From: Fasciola hepatica
Lineage: Eukaryota > Platyhelminthes > Trematoda > Plagiorchiida > Fasciolidae
Direction of reading: 5' to 3'
Assembly (NCBI GenBank): GCA_948099385.1
Contig: CANUEZ040000071.1
Coordinates: 806,001-870,000 of the forward strand
Length of the DNA: 64,000 bases
Of the stretch, positions 11,780 through 23,701 are shown in pieces; positions within the stretch are counted from its first letter, which is position 1, and each line of letters starts with the position of its first letter. The notes beneath the pieces are model-generated. The model saw only the letters and a list, made by a program, of their open reading frames with translations, did not search any database and had not been told where the DNA came from. The translations under genes were made by a program, and so were the position numbers.

Positions 11780-13690
11780 TGATCATCTCAGCCATCAATA
11801 GTCGAAGTGTATCATGCTCAGCCAAATCATTCTTGATGGAAGCTGCATCTTCGGCCTTCTGGACAAACCCCCATAACCTAACTAATTTCGACTCATGACC
11901 CCCAGTTTGCGACAACTCTGCTATATTATAAACTTCTTCATAGTTTGGGTCATATCACCACTTATCAAACCCCGGTAGCCAGTTTGATGCCCTCACATCT
12001 TTGCAAGCTAAATACAAAGAGGTTCCAGCATAGAACAGAAATTCGCATGGCTTTTCTTTCTTGATTATTCTGAGTAGGCTCTCCAAAAGAATTCTAGTCA
12101 TCACTGAAAAACTCTACATAAAGCAGGACGCTTTTTCCCCTAGCCGACCGGATAAGATACTCCGGATTCCACGTATATCGAAGAACAGAAACACACATTC
12201 TAGTCCAAGTGTTTCATACCTGGGGTTACCAAATGGCACAGAGGCCAACAATCCCGCTGCCATCGCCGATGCTTTCAAAACGGCCCTCTGCTCGACTTTG
12301 ACTATTGACTCTGGAGCTGCTCACACTGCTCTAGCCCCCTTTACCGTACCCATTTTGTTCGATACATAACTTACGTTCAATAAGGCGCCTGATTTATTCT
12401 ATGACGTAAAGCCTTCATTCCGCCCCAGTTTTGATAAAATTCCACCGGAGCTGCCTCTATTTGGCGGGTTTGATGTTTCAATTTTATTCTTGAATACCTT
12501 CAGACTATCTCTAAAATTTGGAACCTCTCCAATCACAGTCGGAAACATCCACCATCATCCCCCACCACAAAACGAGTCCTCTCTTTTTGACCCCTCGGGT
12601 TGCCTACCGATTAACCACACACCCGTGGCCTGTAGACTACATGACGGCTTAGTTAAAAAGCTCCTCTCCAAAAATTCAAGGTCCAATAACATGGTAAATA
12701 GAGGCCAATATGGTTTTCTTGAAAGTTTTCTTGTAACGTGCGTCAATTTGACTTTTTCAACATTGTCACTGCAGCTGCAGACAGCTGAAGATGCCCAATT
12801 GTCATCTTCTTGGACATGACTGAGGCGTTTGACCTTGCTTCTCATTGGCTTATCTTGACCAAGCCCGAAGCCTTTAAACTTAGATCCCCCGTTCTCAACT
12901 GGTTCTCCTCCTATCTTCCACAACGCAGCCAAGTTATTTCAGTCGATAACTATTCCCCATATCCTTCCCCCTTTACCATTGGTGTCATTTAGAGAAGCTT
13001 TTTAAGACCACTTCTTTTCTTACTTACAATAATGGCTTCTTCTCTACAATACCTCACGGTACCCCGTTCCTATTTGCGGACGACAAAAATTGTACCCCAG
13101 GATCTGAATGATGCAACTCGCAGTACACAGTACGATCTATGACACTTTGAACAATGGTATCACTACTGAAAAATGGAATTCTCTGTTCAGAAATGCAGCT
13201 TTATGACCCTAAGCTGTCAGGTCTCTCGGAACGGTTTTCTTATGCACAACTCCCCTATTACCCACATCCCACCGGTTCAACATCTTGGGTTACGTTACTC
13301 GTGCACCGTAAACTTCTTGAACCACTCATCCTTCCAAGTTGCCAAGGCAAACATACTCTCGGGGTTCCCATGCAGATCTCTCATCCTGCGCGATGCAAAA
13401 CTTCTATCGAATTTGTCATTTGTCCGACCGTGCCCAGAGTACTGCCCCATAATGTTCACTAATACTTTCCAAACCGACCGAATAACCTTAGAGAATGTAC
13501 AACAACCATTTATGAAACAGCTGCTTGGTTACTCAACCACACAAATTATAAAGAGCGCTGCCCCGTCCTCCGCGTTGGACCCTTTTGGCTACTCCGCATG
13601 AGACTCAGCCTTTGCTACAACCATGAGATTATCCATCGCCCGGCACTTTCTTCTACAGACACACCATGTGTCCAATCGACAAAAACCTAT
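11780..13690 (+). pseudogene. Type B ORF2 remnant (B1): mostly lost endonuclease and reverse transcriptase
   Basis: ORF2 begins with MIISAINSRSVS at 11781, typical of the start of an APE domain, but the catalytic endonuclease motifs are absent and an internal deletion is likely. A linker block AAIADAFKTALCSTLTIDSG lies at 12256-12315. The RT follows: a VNRGQYGFLES block near 12690-12725, DMTEAFDLASH as first-Asp motif near 12816-12850, FSSYLPQRSQV near 12905, the catalytic box FADD intact at 13073-13084, LGLRYSCTVNF near 13285, and the thumb continuing to about 13690. It is broken by stops at 12820 and 12990 and by several frame changes. Confidence 0.8.
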
Positions 13691-13699
13691 TCCCTTCGT

Positions 13700-16600
13700 C
13701 ATAGAGGTCCGCTTCTTTTATTCCGATTGCTAGGCTATCCATGATGTATGATTTCTTTCTGCCATATTGTTCCCGACTATCGAATAAACTCCCCTTCAGA
13801 ATTCGTCGACTTGTTTCCTCCATCCACCTCAAAACATGAAAAACACATTGCCTCATCGTTGATGATGCACTGAAAATAGCTGACAGTCACATATCTGAGG
13901 CTGGAGCTTTTGAAGTAGGACCTGACTTCTAGCTAATCCTGAGAACCTCATTCTATGCGTTTTTCTTTTCCGAGAAACCTCTCACAGCCTGGCTGGTCTT
14001 GAACCTCACAATTTTCTCCCGATACATGCTCCCTTGATAACCCCATCGGCTGCTACCAGTCGTCATCCAGCTCTAGTCAAAGTCCTTACCGTTCGCCTCA
14101 TAGTTAAGCCTCGTCCCTACTCTCTGCTTCATGGCATCCTTAATCATTTTGCGCATATTGATTCACACTCAGACTTGTTCATTTCTGATTCTGTCTCATT
14201 ACTAATTCCTTCTAAGGCTTGGGTTAGCCTAATACTAGATCCTCGCAAACTTTCCTTTAAGATCTGTCGCCCTATCCTATGACCTAACCAGTATCGTTTT
14301 ATTGGCGCAGTTCTCTTCCTGCTCATTCTATCTCCTACTCAGGTTTTTCCTTGGCTTTGTTGTTACGTCTCCATCTAAATCCTCAGCTGACATAAATGCC
14401 AGATTGCAGCCCTTTTCCACAGTTATTTCAGAATTCACCGGCCAACGACATTCTTGCTTATTCTATCCTATGAACACCAACTTGGAACATTTTTCTCCCT
14501 GGATATAAAAATTGGACGGTTGACACGGCCTCATGTTTGCTTCCTACTCGATTGCTCTCCTGCTGGCTTTGGTCCTTGGAACGCCCGCAACCTAGCTGCT
14601 GGATCTTTGACTGCTCTACTACAACTAACCCTAATCCCGAAGGTGAGGTATGTTGTCAGATCCACTGCTTTGCCCGGTGCACATCGAGTGTGCAGGGCGT
14701 CTGCAACGATGTGTGGGCGCAACAAGGTCGATGAATCCTAACTTCTATCACCGAAAACTGTTTCCAGGTTAAGTGGCCAGCCCGAGGTCAGTCCCACCCA
14801 CTGGCACCATTTATGGACTACAGAACTTCATCGTTTTCTCATGCTGCTGCCACAAACAAGCCATCCTCTCTGCGATCCCCAACGACCTTTCTTCCATCGA
14901 GCTGATTTCAATATTGTGGTTGCAGCTTACCTGTTCAGGCAAGGCAAGTTTGTCACCCCAATTACGTTCTAAATAGAATGTAGCGTTCATTCAAAACCAC
15001 CAAACTCCTCCTCTCCTTGGCACACTATGATCGCCCATATATTAGCCATCGATTTTGACAAGCACTTCCCCGCCCACTTCCTCTGCTTCCAAAGTGTGAG
15101 TACTCTGTCCTCCCTTCCGAAAACCTGCCCATTTACCATGTCAGAACTTCGGGCTACTATTCATTGGCCGACACCTTTCCTGTCACTGTTCATTTCCTCA
15201 CCAAGATCGGCAAACGTTGACTTTCTTAGAAATGTACCTCGTAGGTCTCCAGAAGCTACATACGTGATTGGCGAATATTTGCCCATATACTTGCCATATT
15301 TGCCATCAGTCCAAATGCTGGTTTTCACAGTGCCAGTCGATCTGTTTATCCAAATCTCGTTTTGCCGCTTGACCCCTTCACATTTGTACTACTGAGATAT
15401 ATTTATCATGCAGCTCTTTCGATGTCTTATCTCACGGCACCTGCCAAAATGGTCCACAAGTTTTACACTTACTGTCCACCTGCAATAACATCACCATTTC
15501 GTGCTATTCGTCCATGTACTCACTTTTCAACGTTTCCGAGGTTGGTTCATTACCCAATTACCACCCGTCACGTAATATAAACTGCTAAATGCTCATCTGT
15601 CCTCCGTCGGCCTTTCTCTCAACACTTTGTCAGTCCCCCTCTCCTACAAGATGTGCCACTCGACTTGTTTGAAGCTTTTCACCTGAGTTGATTGCATACT
15701 ATTCCGTAAGTAACCAGCATTGATGATTCTCTTTATTACACCCCACCTTCTCGGCTACTTAACGTGCAGCTTCAGTCATACGTCATCGTGATATTGCACA
15801 ACCATGGCAATGTTCAATAAAAGATATGCACCTACCAATCATCCATTCCATCATCTCTTAGGCAAGCTATACATCTTTGTAACCGCAGTACTTCTCCACA
15901 CTCTACATTGATTTATCTTTTATTTTCATATTGTTATTTCTCGGCGAACACAACATGAGCAAACTATTCGCGTCCGCTCGCCCGTTCTCCTCTGACATTC
16001 CCGTCAACACCACTTTGGTTGCCCCTCAATCCCTCTGGAGTTCTTGCTCGTTGCCTATAAAACTGAGTCCACGGGCATGAAACCTCTAATTTCAACTGCC
16101 GTATCCGCTGACGGTTTTTACTTTATTCCGAATCCCATGTTCCAATCCGTTTTTGAGTAGAAACCACGGGTTCCATAGCCCTCTCTACCATCTTCGTTTG
16201 CTCCAATATTCATAACGGTCACCCGGGCAGTTATCTACTCTCCACTTCATCACCACTTCTGCTCGCCATCCGCTTCCGCAACAGCTATTCACATCGGTTC
16301 ATCACCATTATTTCATTTTCTTGTTGTTACTTCATAACACACCCGCATTGCCGTTATTAATCTGCCCGACGCTTACCTGCTCCCTTCTCGCTATTTCTTC
16401 CATCACGGCACTTGAAATCGTAACCTCTTATTTGGATCTGTTGTAAACTACCCTTGTGACTTCCTCCGATGGCATCTTGCCATTAGGGCTTTACCACCAT
16501 AGGGCCGATCGAATCATTGCGATTTATCTTTGAAGGTCCATTCTTGTACATTATCCAGTTTCCTAACCTCATACTTTTTTACACACTTTACCGTGAACTG

Positions 16601-16911
16601 ACTCTTCGAAGCTTCTTTGTTAAGCTCTTCTTTTTAAGAAAGCTCAGCGGAGATCCTTCAACTCCTTTTGAATTCCCACTTTTTCCGTCCAACCCTGGTA
16701 TCAGTTATGTAGATATTCTCTCTTGTCAACCAGTTTAAACAGCAACAGGACGATTTGACCATTCAAAATTGACCTTCGAATTTGTGGGCCTTATTCTTTC
16801 ATCCATCCTCGTAAACAACCCCCCTCAAAGCTCGGTGTGCGTTAGTTCTGCTGCCAAGAAACCTCCTGTTCCGTCATCCACTGAATCATTTGACAATTCA
16901 TTGTAGCATGC
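13700..16911 (+). other. Type B 3' region of B1 (non-coding, C/T-rich)
   Basis: This is a long C/T-rich stretch downstream of the RT with no coding motif. The block at 14640-14800 (CAGATCCACTGCTTTGCC near its start, GTCAGTCCCACCCACTGG near its end) recurs at 35395-35575 downstream of the B5 RT, which supports a family 3'UTR. It ends at the hairpin at 16912. Confidence 0.55.
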
Positions 16912-16947
16912 TTCGGGCATCTACGAAACAAATCATTATTATTATCA
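16912..16947 (+). repeat. Type B 3' terminal hairpin and ATT-rich tail (B1)
   Basis: A TTCG arm, a short loop and a CGAA arm are followed by a tail containing ATTATTATTAT. The same arrangement occurs at 22749, 32912, 38229 and 40771. It most likely marks the 3' end at which reverse transcription of the family starts. The position fits the end of similarity between copies. Confidence 0.7.
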
Positions 16948-17690
16948 TAAGCGCTCACTAAGGAGAGTCCCTAATTACACACACTCATTGCTATCCGCTT
17001 CGCCACCCTTGGGTGGACAGTTGGTAGTGCTAGGTACCTAGCCTCTTCTGCTTTTTGACCGCACCAACGGAAGCTTCTGACCTAAAATCTAAAACTAGCC
17101 AGCCCGCGGTTTTCCCATACCAAGGGCCCTAGCGTCCACTACACTAAACAGAAAGCTATTCGCACGCTAGGTCATACTCCGATGGTCTGGCAAAGTCTAC
17201 AAACGAATAAATTCCCTGGCGGACAGCTACTAATGCCAGCGCTCACAAATTCTGTTTCCTAGCTAGGAATATCGATCCCTGTTTACTCCCATCGAAACGC
17301 CGACACCAGCTGCTGTTAAGCAGTTAATACTGGTAACCTATTACGCAGCTGTTGCTAGTGGCTGACTCTACCCATCTCGTCATTTCCCTGCCTTTCCGTG
17401 CCACCAGGCTTCACCCTACCAGTTTAATCATCACTTCAAAACTTCCGTTGTTCTCATCGTTTACGATCTCAGTACAGAGCTTTTACGCACGGGATACTTC
17501 TATGAACCTCTTTCGTGTATAGTTCCACCGCCCTATGCTTTTCGATCCCAGTATACCTCCACCTTCCCTGCGTGAAGGACCCACTTCTCTTTTACTTCTC
17601 GGTTGGCTCGCCAATTAACCAACTTTGTGAGTACCTAGTATTTTCCGGAGTAGTTTTAATGTGCCCCCTCAACTGACTATGGACACCTCC
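16948..17690. other. No recognisable gene
   Basis: C-rich sequence between the B1 3' end and the first recognisable B2 endonuclease trace. It could be the degraded ORF1 region of B2; I see no motif. Confidence 0.4.
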
Positions 17691-19650
17691 CACACCCCTG
17701 TTTGAGCAAGCTTCGCTGACAAGCAGTGAAACCACCCTACATTCTCCTAATTCCTACCCTCAAAAGTTCGGCTCTTTTGGAATAATACCAACCGTTTCCA
17801 AGGTTGCCATGTCAGAAAATCAGCGCACCCCACAATTATGCCGCCTTCAGTTACACTCGTACGGGCTTGACCACATCACAATTACTGGCTCGCACTAGCT
17901 GCTCTTCGGAATTGCTCACTCACTTTCGGGTAAGATTGACCCAATGAGAGTACGAGCTGCCTTATCAAACCCTGATGGTATAATGGTGGCAAGATCTTCG
18001 CTGGCTTAAGACATCTCATTAGAGTTGTTGACCTTTGCTGTTCAGCCCCACCTGATTCCTCTACTTCCCCTCTTCCGTCAGCTCTGGACGATGGACTCTA
18101 TTTATAGTGACATTCACCAGACGAGTGAATATTCTGGACCTCATCTTCACTCACATTCTAACTCTCGGTGGCATCCACTGACGTCTTAGATTACTTTCTA
18201 GGTAGTGACCAGAAAAATGCCACTTGTAAATTCATGCTATCATCGTATATCACAAACCCCGTCCCATCTAATACATTCATTCCCCAGGTAACAAGCTCAC
18301 TCTCTCGGGGCATCACTCGATCCCTCGTCTGAGGTGGCTTCTTTCTAAAGCCTGCCCCTCAGGCAGTGCCTGGCTCTACAAAAGCCTTCCTGTGTATCTC
18401 ATTACACTGGGCACTTCCTCTAACTAGCGCCTTCCGGGGAATGGAACCCGCATAGCTTGTACCGATCGTAGGCTCCCTAACTGGCAGTGTAGGCGCTCTG
18501 TATCTCGTGGCTTCTCAGTTATCTTGCGTTCAAACCTCCTCTACAACACGCCCTTAGCTGCAAAGCAGTATAACCTTGTGAAGCTAGAAAATGGGCTTTT
18601 GAACGGTCTTGACAAGTTAGAATAAGTGGTAGGCTGATTAGCCAAAAGGTATCCCGTTTACCTCGTAGAACCCAAAAGTTATTGGTTTTTGGGTCTTTCA
18701 CCGCTGAAACCTCTGGAGCCCCTGCGCAAGTGTGCAAAGTTCACTTTTAACCAACCTTGACATAATTAGGTTATGCTCCTTACCCTGCACTTTGTCCCTC
18801 CACTGATGCCAGACTTCCTGTCTTTAGATTAAACGCCGGCGACATCGGCACAATAACATCTAGAGCCAGAGCCTCTGCCAAACCAGATCCTAATGGAGAC
18901 CCTTCTTTCCGAAAATAATGCCCTGAGTGATTTTGACACGTAATTGTTCCCTTTCAAATTTTAGGCTTTCCATGGTGAGCAGCTCCGTCCCCAAAAAGTA
19001 GAAGTCCTTGGTGATTGTTCCATGTTTTGAAAAAGGTTTGCCCCAAAATTCGGATAACTGTCGACCAATAAACTGCACACAAACCATGGGCTATCTGACA
19101 GAGAGCCCTATCAGCCTCCAGATCCAAGACCTTCTGGCCTCAGGCAGCCTGGTAAATGGCCTTTAGCATGAATCTACTGAAGTGCTTCCCTGTGATCCAT
19201 GCCATTTCGACATCTTTAACCATCCGACCAATTCCGTGGATCGTGGCCAATCGTCCGTCACCATACATCCTGATATGACCAAAGCACTTGACCGCGTGCC
19301 ACATGCTCTTGGTTTTGCTCTTGACTGTCTGATAGTTCACAGCCGGTCCTGGGTGGCGACCACCCACTATCAACCTAACCAGCCACCAATGGTGTCACTC
19401 GGGGCAGTGTCTTGGGTCCGCTTCTTTTTTCATGCGCATTGACGGTTTGTTCTTTGTGATTCGCTAAAGAACTGCCTACATTTTTGCCAAAAACTATGAA
19501 CTTCTCTACTCCTCTGGCTCCAAGATCCTCCTCCTTTGATTTCCATTAGTCACTGGAGCCCCTCCAGCTTGATCTACGGCGGCTTCACAGCTTACGGTCA
19601 AAATTATCTTTCTTGTACTAGCCTTTTCACCGCCAAGTAAATTCTTTTGA
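17690..19650 (+). pseudogene. Type B LINE copy B2: endonuclease tail and reverse transcriptase remnant
   Basis: At 18123-18150 the frame reads TRRVNILDLIFTHI, the conserved NILDLIF block before the SDH motif of APE endonucleases. LGSDQK near 18200-18217 is a damaged SDH. RT traces follow: the first-Asp motif as DMTKALDRVPH at 19273-19305, then after a short gap GVTRGSVLGPLLF-like reading in a shifted frame near 19387-19430 (second RT motif). No catalytic DD box is recognisable. The copy is more decayed than B1 and B3. Confidence 0.65.
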
Positions 19651-20930
19651 CTACTTAAACTGGTTCGAATGCAAAATGAATAAATATCTTATCGTGATCA
19701 CTCGCATGCAGCTAAGTAACAACACTGCTACTATCGGCACGGCCTTCGCAGATGGCCCTCGGTCCTAGCCTCTCCTGCCAATATCTGGGATAATGCTTCA
19801 GTTTTTTTATCATGTCTGCCAGACAGTGGCTGTTTGCCCGCAGCTTCATGCGTTCCATCCTTGGGTGAACTGGTGCTTCGGTGAAAGTGAATCCTATCGG
19901 GTGAACTCAGGCTGCGATGGACTCTACCTGCTTCTGCACTCTGTTTCTCTCGCAAATTGCCTCGACACTCCTGACTTCAAGGGCATGACCTTGCTTCTGT
20001 GGCCAATCAGCGATCGTTCCTGGCTGCTTGTCTGCCTACACAGGGTCGACCATCGGCGAGAAGACATAATCACCCAAAACAAAGAGGTAAGCATAATAGG
20101 GGAGAAGGAAGTATCCCACAGTTTTGTTTCCCCAGCTCGTCTGTCTTGTCACACGCTACCCATCAATTGAGGCAGGAGTTCTGATACTGGATGATTGGCG
20201 CAGACGACCTATTCCAACGGCAGCTCGTCAGGTGTGGTCCTTGTCTTGGCCTGCAAGTCAGAGATTTGGTCGCCTGCCACAGGCAGCTCTGCCTCCCCTA
20301 ACAACCGGATATCGTGCTGTTTAGACCCGAGAACTAACGTCCGAAAATGCGAATCCCCCTTGCCACACCACGTACTTGGTGCTAACAGATTTACATTAGG
20401 ATACCCCGCGGCCTCAGACAGCCCCAGCGCCGTCTCCCATGCACACCGAATGCAGACTTTCAGAGTGCGCTTCATTGTCAAATGTCCATTCCTATCCTGT
20501 TTCTCATCATCCATTGTTTCCGAACCAGTCCCCGCACTGAGGTTGTCCTGATTTACGGTACTCCAGGGACGATAAAATATCATACTAACCAAGCAGTCTA
20601 TGGGCCACGACGGTACCCTGCCAATGCTCAAATAAAATATTGGTGTTCCAGCGCAACGTGAACCGGAAGAACTCGATCCCACACGTGGTTCTCGCTGAGT
20701 CCGATCTCTGTAGTTCATCCCAGCCGACCGCCTTGGTAACTACAATGGAAAATATACTGCCGTACACCGCGCCCTTGTGCTCCCTAGGTTGTGTCTGGTT
20801 TATGTTTATAGACTTTATAACCGTCTGTAAGCCAGCTAGAAATACCTAGAAAAAATACCCCAAGCTTTCTACGTGATTTACCACCACCGAAATTTTCAAC
20901 CTACTGACCCATAATCCTTCCACTCTCGTC
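19651..20930. other. Unassigned segment with open frames on both strands
   Basis: This segment holds a 125-residue plus frame (19793-20170) and a 169-residue minus frame (20209-20718), but neither shows a domain I recognise. It separates a type B RT from a type B ORF1, which suggests inserted or rearranged DNA. A protein-level search of both frames would be needed to assign it. Confidence 0.35.
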
Positions 20931-20939
20931 ACACAGTCT

Positions 20940-21430
20940 CTCAACTACCCACGAAAGCACCAAAGACACTCCACAAACATTCTAAGGTCACGAGTACGAA
21001 TCAGGAAACTCGTACTTTCAGGCCCATAAAAACTAGAAACACTCAACCTGGGCCTGCTGTCAATCCATGCTCAGTGGCTCTTATTGAGTTTTATGACGCA
21101 GCCAACAAGAATATGAACGAAGTAGATGGAAAGGTGGTAGACCTACACAACTAGTCCCAGTCAGTTGAAGATGTTCTATTAAAGATATCCCCGATCTCTA
21201 GCATAATGGAACCCGCTCCTGCAGATAATTGTCAAAGCCTAGAAGTGGCCGGCCGTTTATTGGACTCAGTTGCTACCGAAATCCATAAGCGTATGGCCAA
21301 AGCCAAAAACGCTATGCTCTTGAACATTCCTGGCCGACTTCCCTTGCCGTCAACCAAACTCGCCATGACGAAAGCTTGCAACACGCCACATCACAGATGC
21401 TACTGCACGCGGCTGCGCAAAAGGTAACAG
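20940..21430 (+). pseudogene. Type B ORF1 fragment downstream of B2
   Basis: The frame at 21206-21427 contains EIHKRMAKAKNAMLLNIPG and then STKLAMTKACN and HHRCYCTRLRKR, a basic block. The first part matches the B1 ORF1 trace at 11165-11260. Upstream, a frame near 21060-21150 reads ALIEFYDAANKNMNEVDGK, coiled-coil-like. ORF1 normally precedes ORF2, yet here it follows an RT and is itself followed by 3'UTR sequence. It therefore belongs to another copy with its ORF2 deleted, or to a rearrangement. Confidence 0.55.
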
Positions 21431-21499
21431 CTCAATGAATGTCCTTTGATGCTCCAACCCACCGGCGAAGTAACAGCTAGGGAATTCATAAGCTGCTGG

Positions 21500-22748
21500 C
21501 AAATCATAGCGAACGCCATTCTATTGCAATGTCCTCATCTTGCAAGGTGCCATGTTCCACATATGCACATTTGATAAGTTCTTGTGCCGTACAGTTCTTT
21601 TCTGTGGCCACAAAGTGGTCCACCTTCTGTATCAAAAATAAACTGATAATCTTCTACCCGTCAGTCCTTCGTTTTTGCCAGCTGTATCCATCCTCTTGTT
21701 TTAGTTGAGCACCGCGCATCGATTTTTCGCCAGCTCCCAATTTCATGCTGATGCATTGCAATTCTTTTTTCTGAAAGGAAAACACTCCGCTCCAAGTCTA
21801 TATGTTTTATCCGGTCACTTCTATCACCATCACTTAGGCAACCACGGTCCAGAAGTGTAGTCCATTTGGTTTATCATACACCCCGCCCATATATGGCTGC
21901 CGAACTATGCAAACCTATTCATCGTTTGTTCTGCGTATTTCCTTTCCTATGCTCCAGTCCGATAGATCGTCTGAGACACTTCCGATACTTGATACACTCT
22001 TTTCTCCACCTGAATTCTTTGCTCACAATTATCAGTATGTAAATACTTACCTGTCATTTAACTGGCCATCTCTCTTGCAAGCCACGTCTCTGCCACTATC
22101 GTAGCTACGCACCACACATCAATTTTTTTCTGGCATTTACCAGTTTCATGCTGATGCATTACATTCCCTTCTTCTGAAAGCAAAACAATCAACTCAGAGT
22201 CTATATATTTTATCCGGCCTTTCCGTTCATCATCAATTTGACCCCCACAGTCCACTGTGTCATCCTTTTGTTTCACAACTGGCTCAGCCGATATACGGTC
22301 ACTGAACCTCACAATTATAATCCTCGACCGGTTTTCTTGTTCTTTATGTGTTTTACTATCATTTTTTATCGTCTAATTTTACATCGTAACCCCTTTCATA
22401 CATTGTAAAGCTCTATTGCTCGAATAAGTCTCCTTCAGGAATGTTTCTTTTTCACGATATCCACGTATCCGTCAATCTAGTTTGGTTCTCTGACAGGACA
22501 GTCTTCCTTCCGTGGGATTTGTGTGATTCTCTACCATTCCCCACCCACTCCACACTTTGGCAGAATAACTACGCCAACCTTCGGCAGGATCGGCAGCTTG
22601 ACCTTGAGATTAAATTCGCCGGGCGGTACTGCATCGATCGACCTGAATGCTTTCTCTTACATTCAATGGCTTTCTCATAATCGTACAATCCTTCTGTAAC
22701 TTTCGCTCAGCTTTCAGCCGTACTGTTTGATCCTTCTTTGCCGCATAC
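21500..22748 (+). repeat. Type B 3' region, copy R2a
   Basis: About 1.2 kb of C/T-rich sequence collinear with 39560-40770. Shared landmarks include TTGCAAGCCACGTCTCT/ATGCAAGTCGCGTTTCT, CGTAGCTAYGCACCACA, TTTCTTTTTCACG and TTCGCCGGGCG/TTTCCGGGCG. There are no open frames with motifs. It ends at the hairpin at 22749. Confidence 0.7.
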
Positions 22749-22790
22749 TTCGGAGTTATCCGAAATAAACCGATATTGTAATAATACCGG
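22749..22790 (+). repeat. Type B 3' terminal hairpin and tail
   Basis: TTCGG and CCGAA arms enclose a six-base loop, followed by ATAAAC and an AT-rich tail. It is one of five such ends in the window. Confidence 0.7.
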
Positions 22791-22821
22791 ATAAAACTCC
22801 CCTCCAAGAAGAGGTGTTTCG

Positions 22822-23680
22822 ATGGTCAAAAAGTACCTCAGCGTCACCAGAGCAACCTGTGGCCGAAATACAAGTCGCCCTGCCGCCTCACCGTCTTGTA
22901 GCCTGTTGAGCAACTCTCTAACGAAAAAGTCCTCAGTCGCCTGCACTACGCAAGTTGACCTGAATCTGACCACCACTTTTTCTCCAGTACACCCTCCTAG
23001 TAAACTGCCCTGCCTTCCACCATCAATCTCCGCTTCCGCAAATAACCTCAATATCCATGCCCAAACACAATTAGCCCGGGGCCAACAAAGTCCTGTGCAT
23101 CCAGGCCAGCTGCTGCTTTCATCAACCTGCTGCCTACTGTTTCAACACCGAAAATGGCTCCGGGGAGGCCTGTTGCCAACAGTCCGCCCTGTCCTAACTC
23201 AAGTCCCACGGTTATGCGGACACAAACCGTTTATAAAGGCCAAGATCTACTATATAGCTAAGCCCCCCACCAACCGACAAAATTCTGTGCCGCTCTACAG
23301 TTTTAAGCTGCTCTGGCTACTCCCGTAACCCCCTTCTCCCAGAGGTTCTCTCGGTGCCCCATCTAGACACCCCCACCAAGCACTCCAAGTATACCCTTAA
23401 TAGTCCGTTCCCCCCGGTGAGCAGGACACGACCCTACATCACCTTCAAGCAGTCAACTCCTCTTCACTGTATTAACGTGGTAGCTCGGCTGATTGACAAG
23501 TCTCTCCCAACTCCACATTGTAAAACAGGGGAAAACGACCGCCAAGTGAAGCATCGTCATGCATCGCAACCAAGTGTACCATATCCACTAAGTATGCAAG
23601 AACGATTTTCCGACCATCTATCTGAATGCCAGCCCCCCCTCCCTTCCAAAACTTTTAGCCAATTTTCCACCCTTCCATAG
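22822..23680 (+). pseudogene. Type B copy B3, ORF1/leader region
   Basis: Two proline-, serine- and leucine-rich open frames (22822-23328 and 23354-23680) start about 30 bp after the previous type B 3' end. I cannot identify a domain. The placement directly upstream of the B3 endonuclease suggests an ORF1 or a 5' leader read through in one frame. The composition is simply that of the C/T-rich strand, so coding potential is uncertain. Confidence 0.35.
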
Positions 23681-23701
23681 ATACATTCAAGTAACCTCCG
23701 G

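Larger units (their letters stand above)
10605..16947 (+). mobile_element. Type B LINE copy B1 (pyrimidine-rich strand, with long 3' region)
   Basis: This is a second CR1/Jockey-related LINE family. Its coding strand is strikingly C/T-rich, unlike the A/G-rich type A copies. Order: ORF1 trace (10990-11500), degraded endonuclease (from about 11780), RT (to about 13690), a long C/T-rich 3' region (13700-16900), and a terminal hairpin with an ATT-rich tail (16912-16947). The 3' region shares a block at 14640-14800 with B5 at 35395-35575. The left boundary is not defined. Apparent length is about 6.3 kb. Confidence 0.7.
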
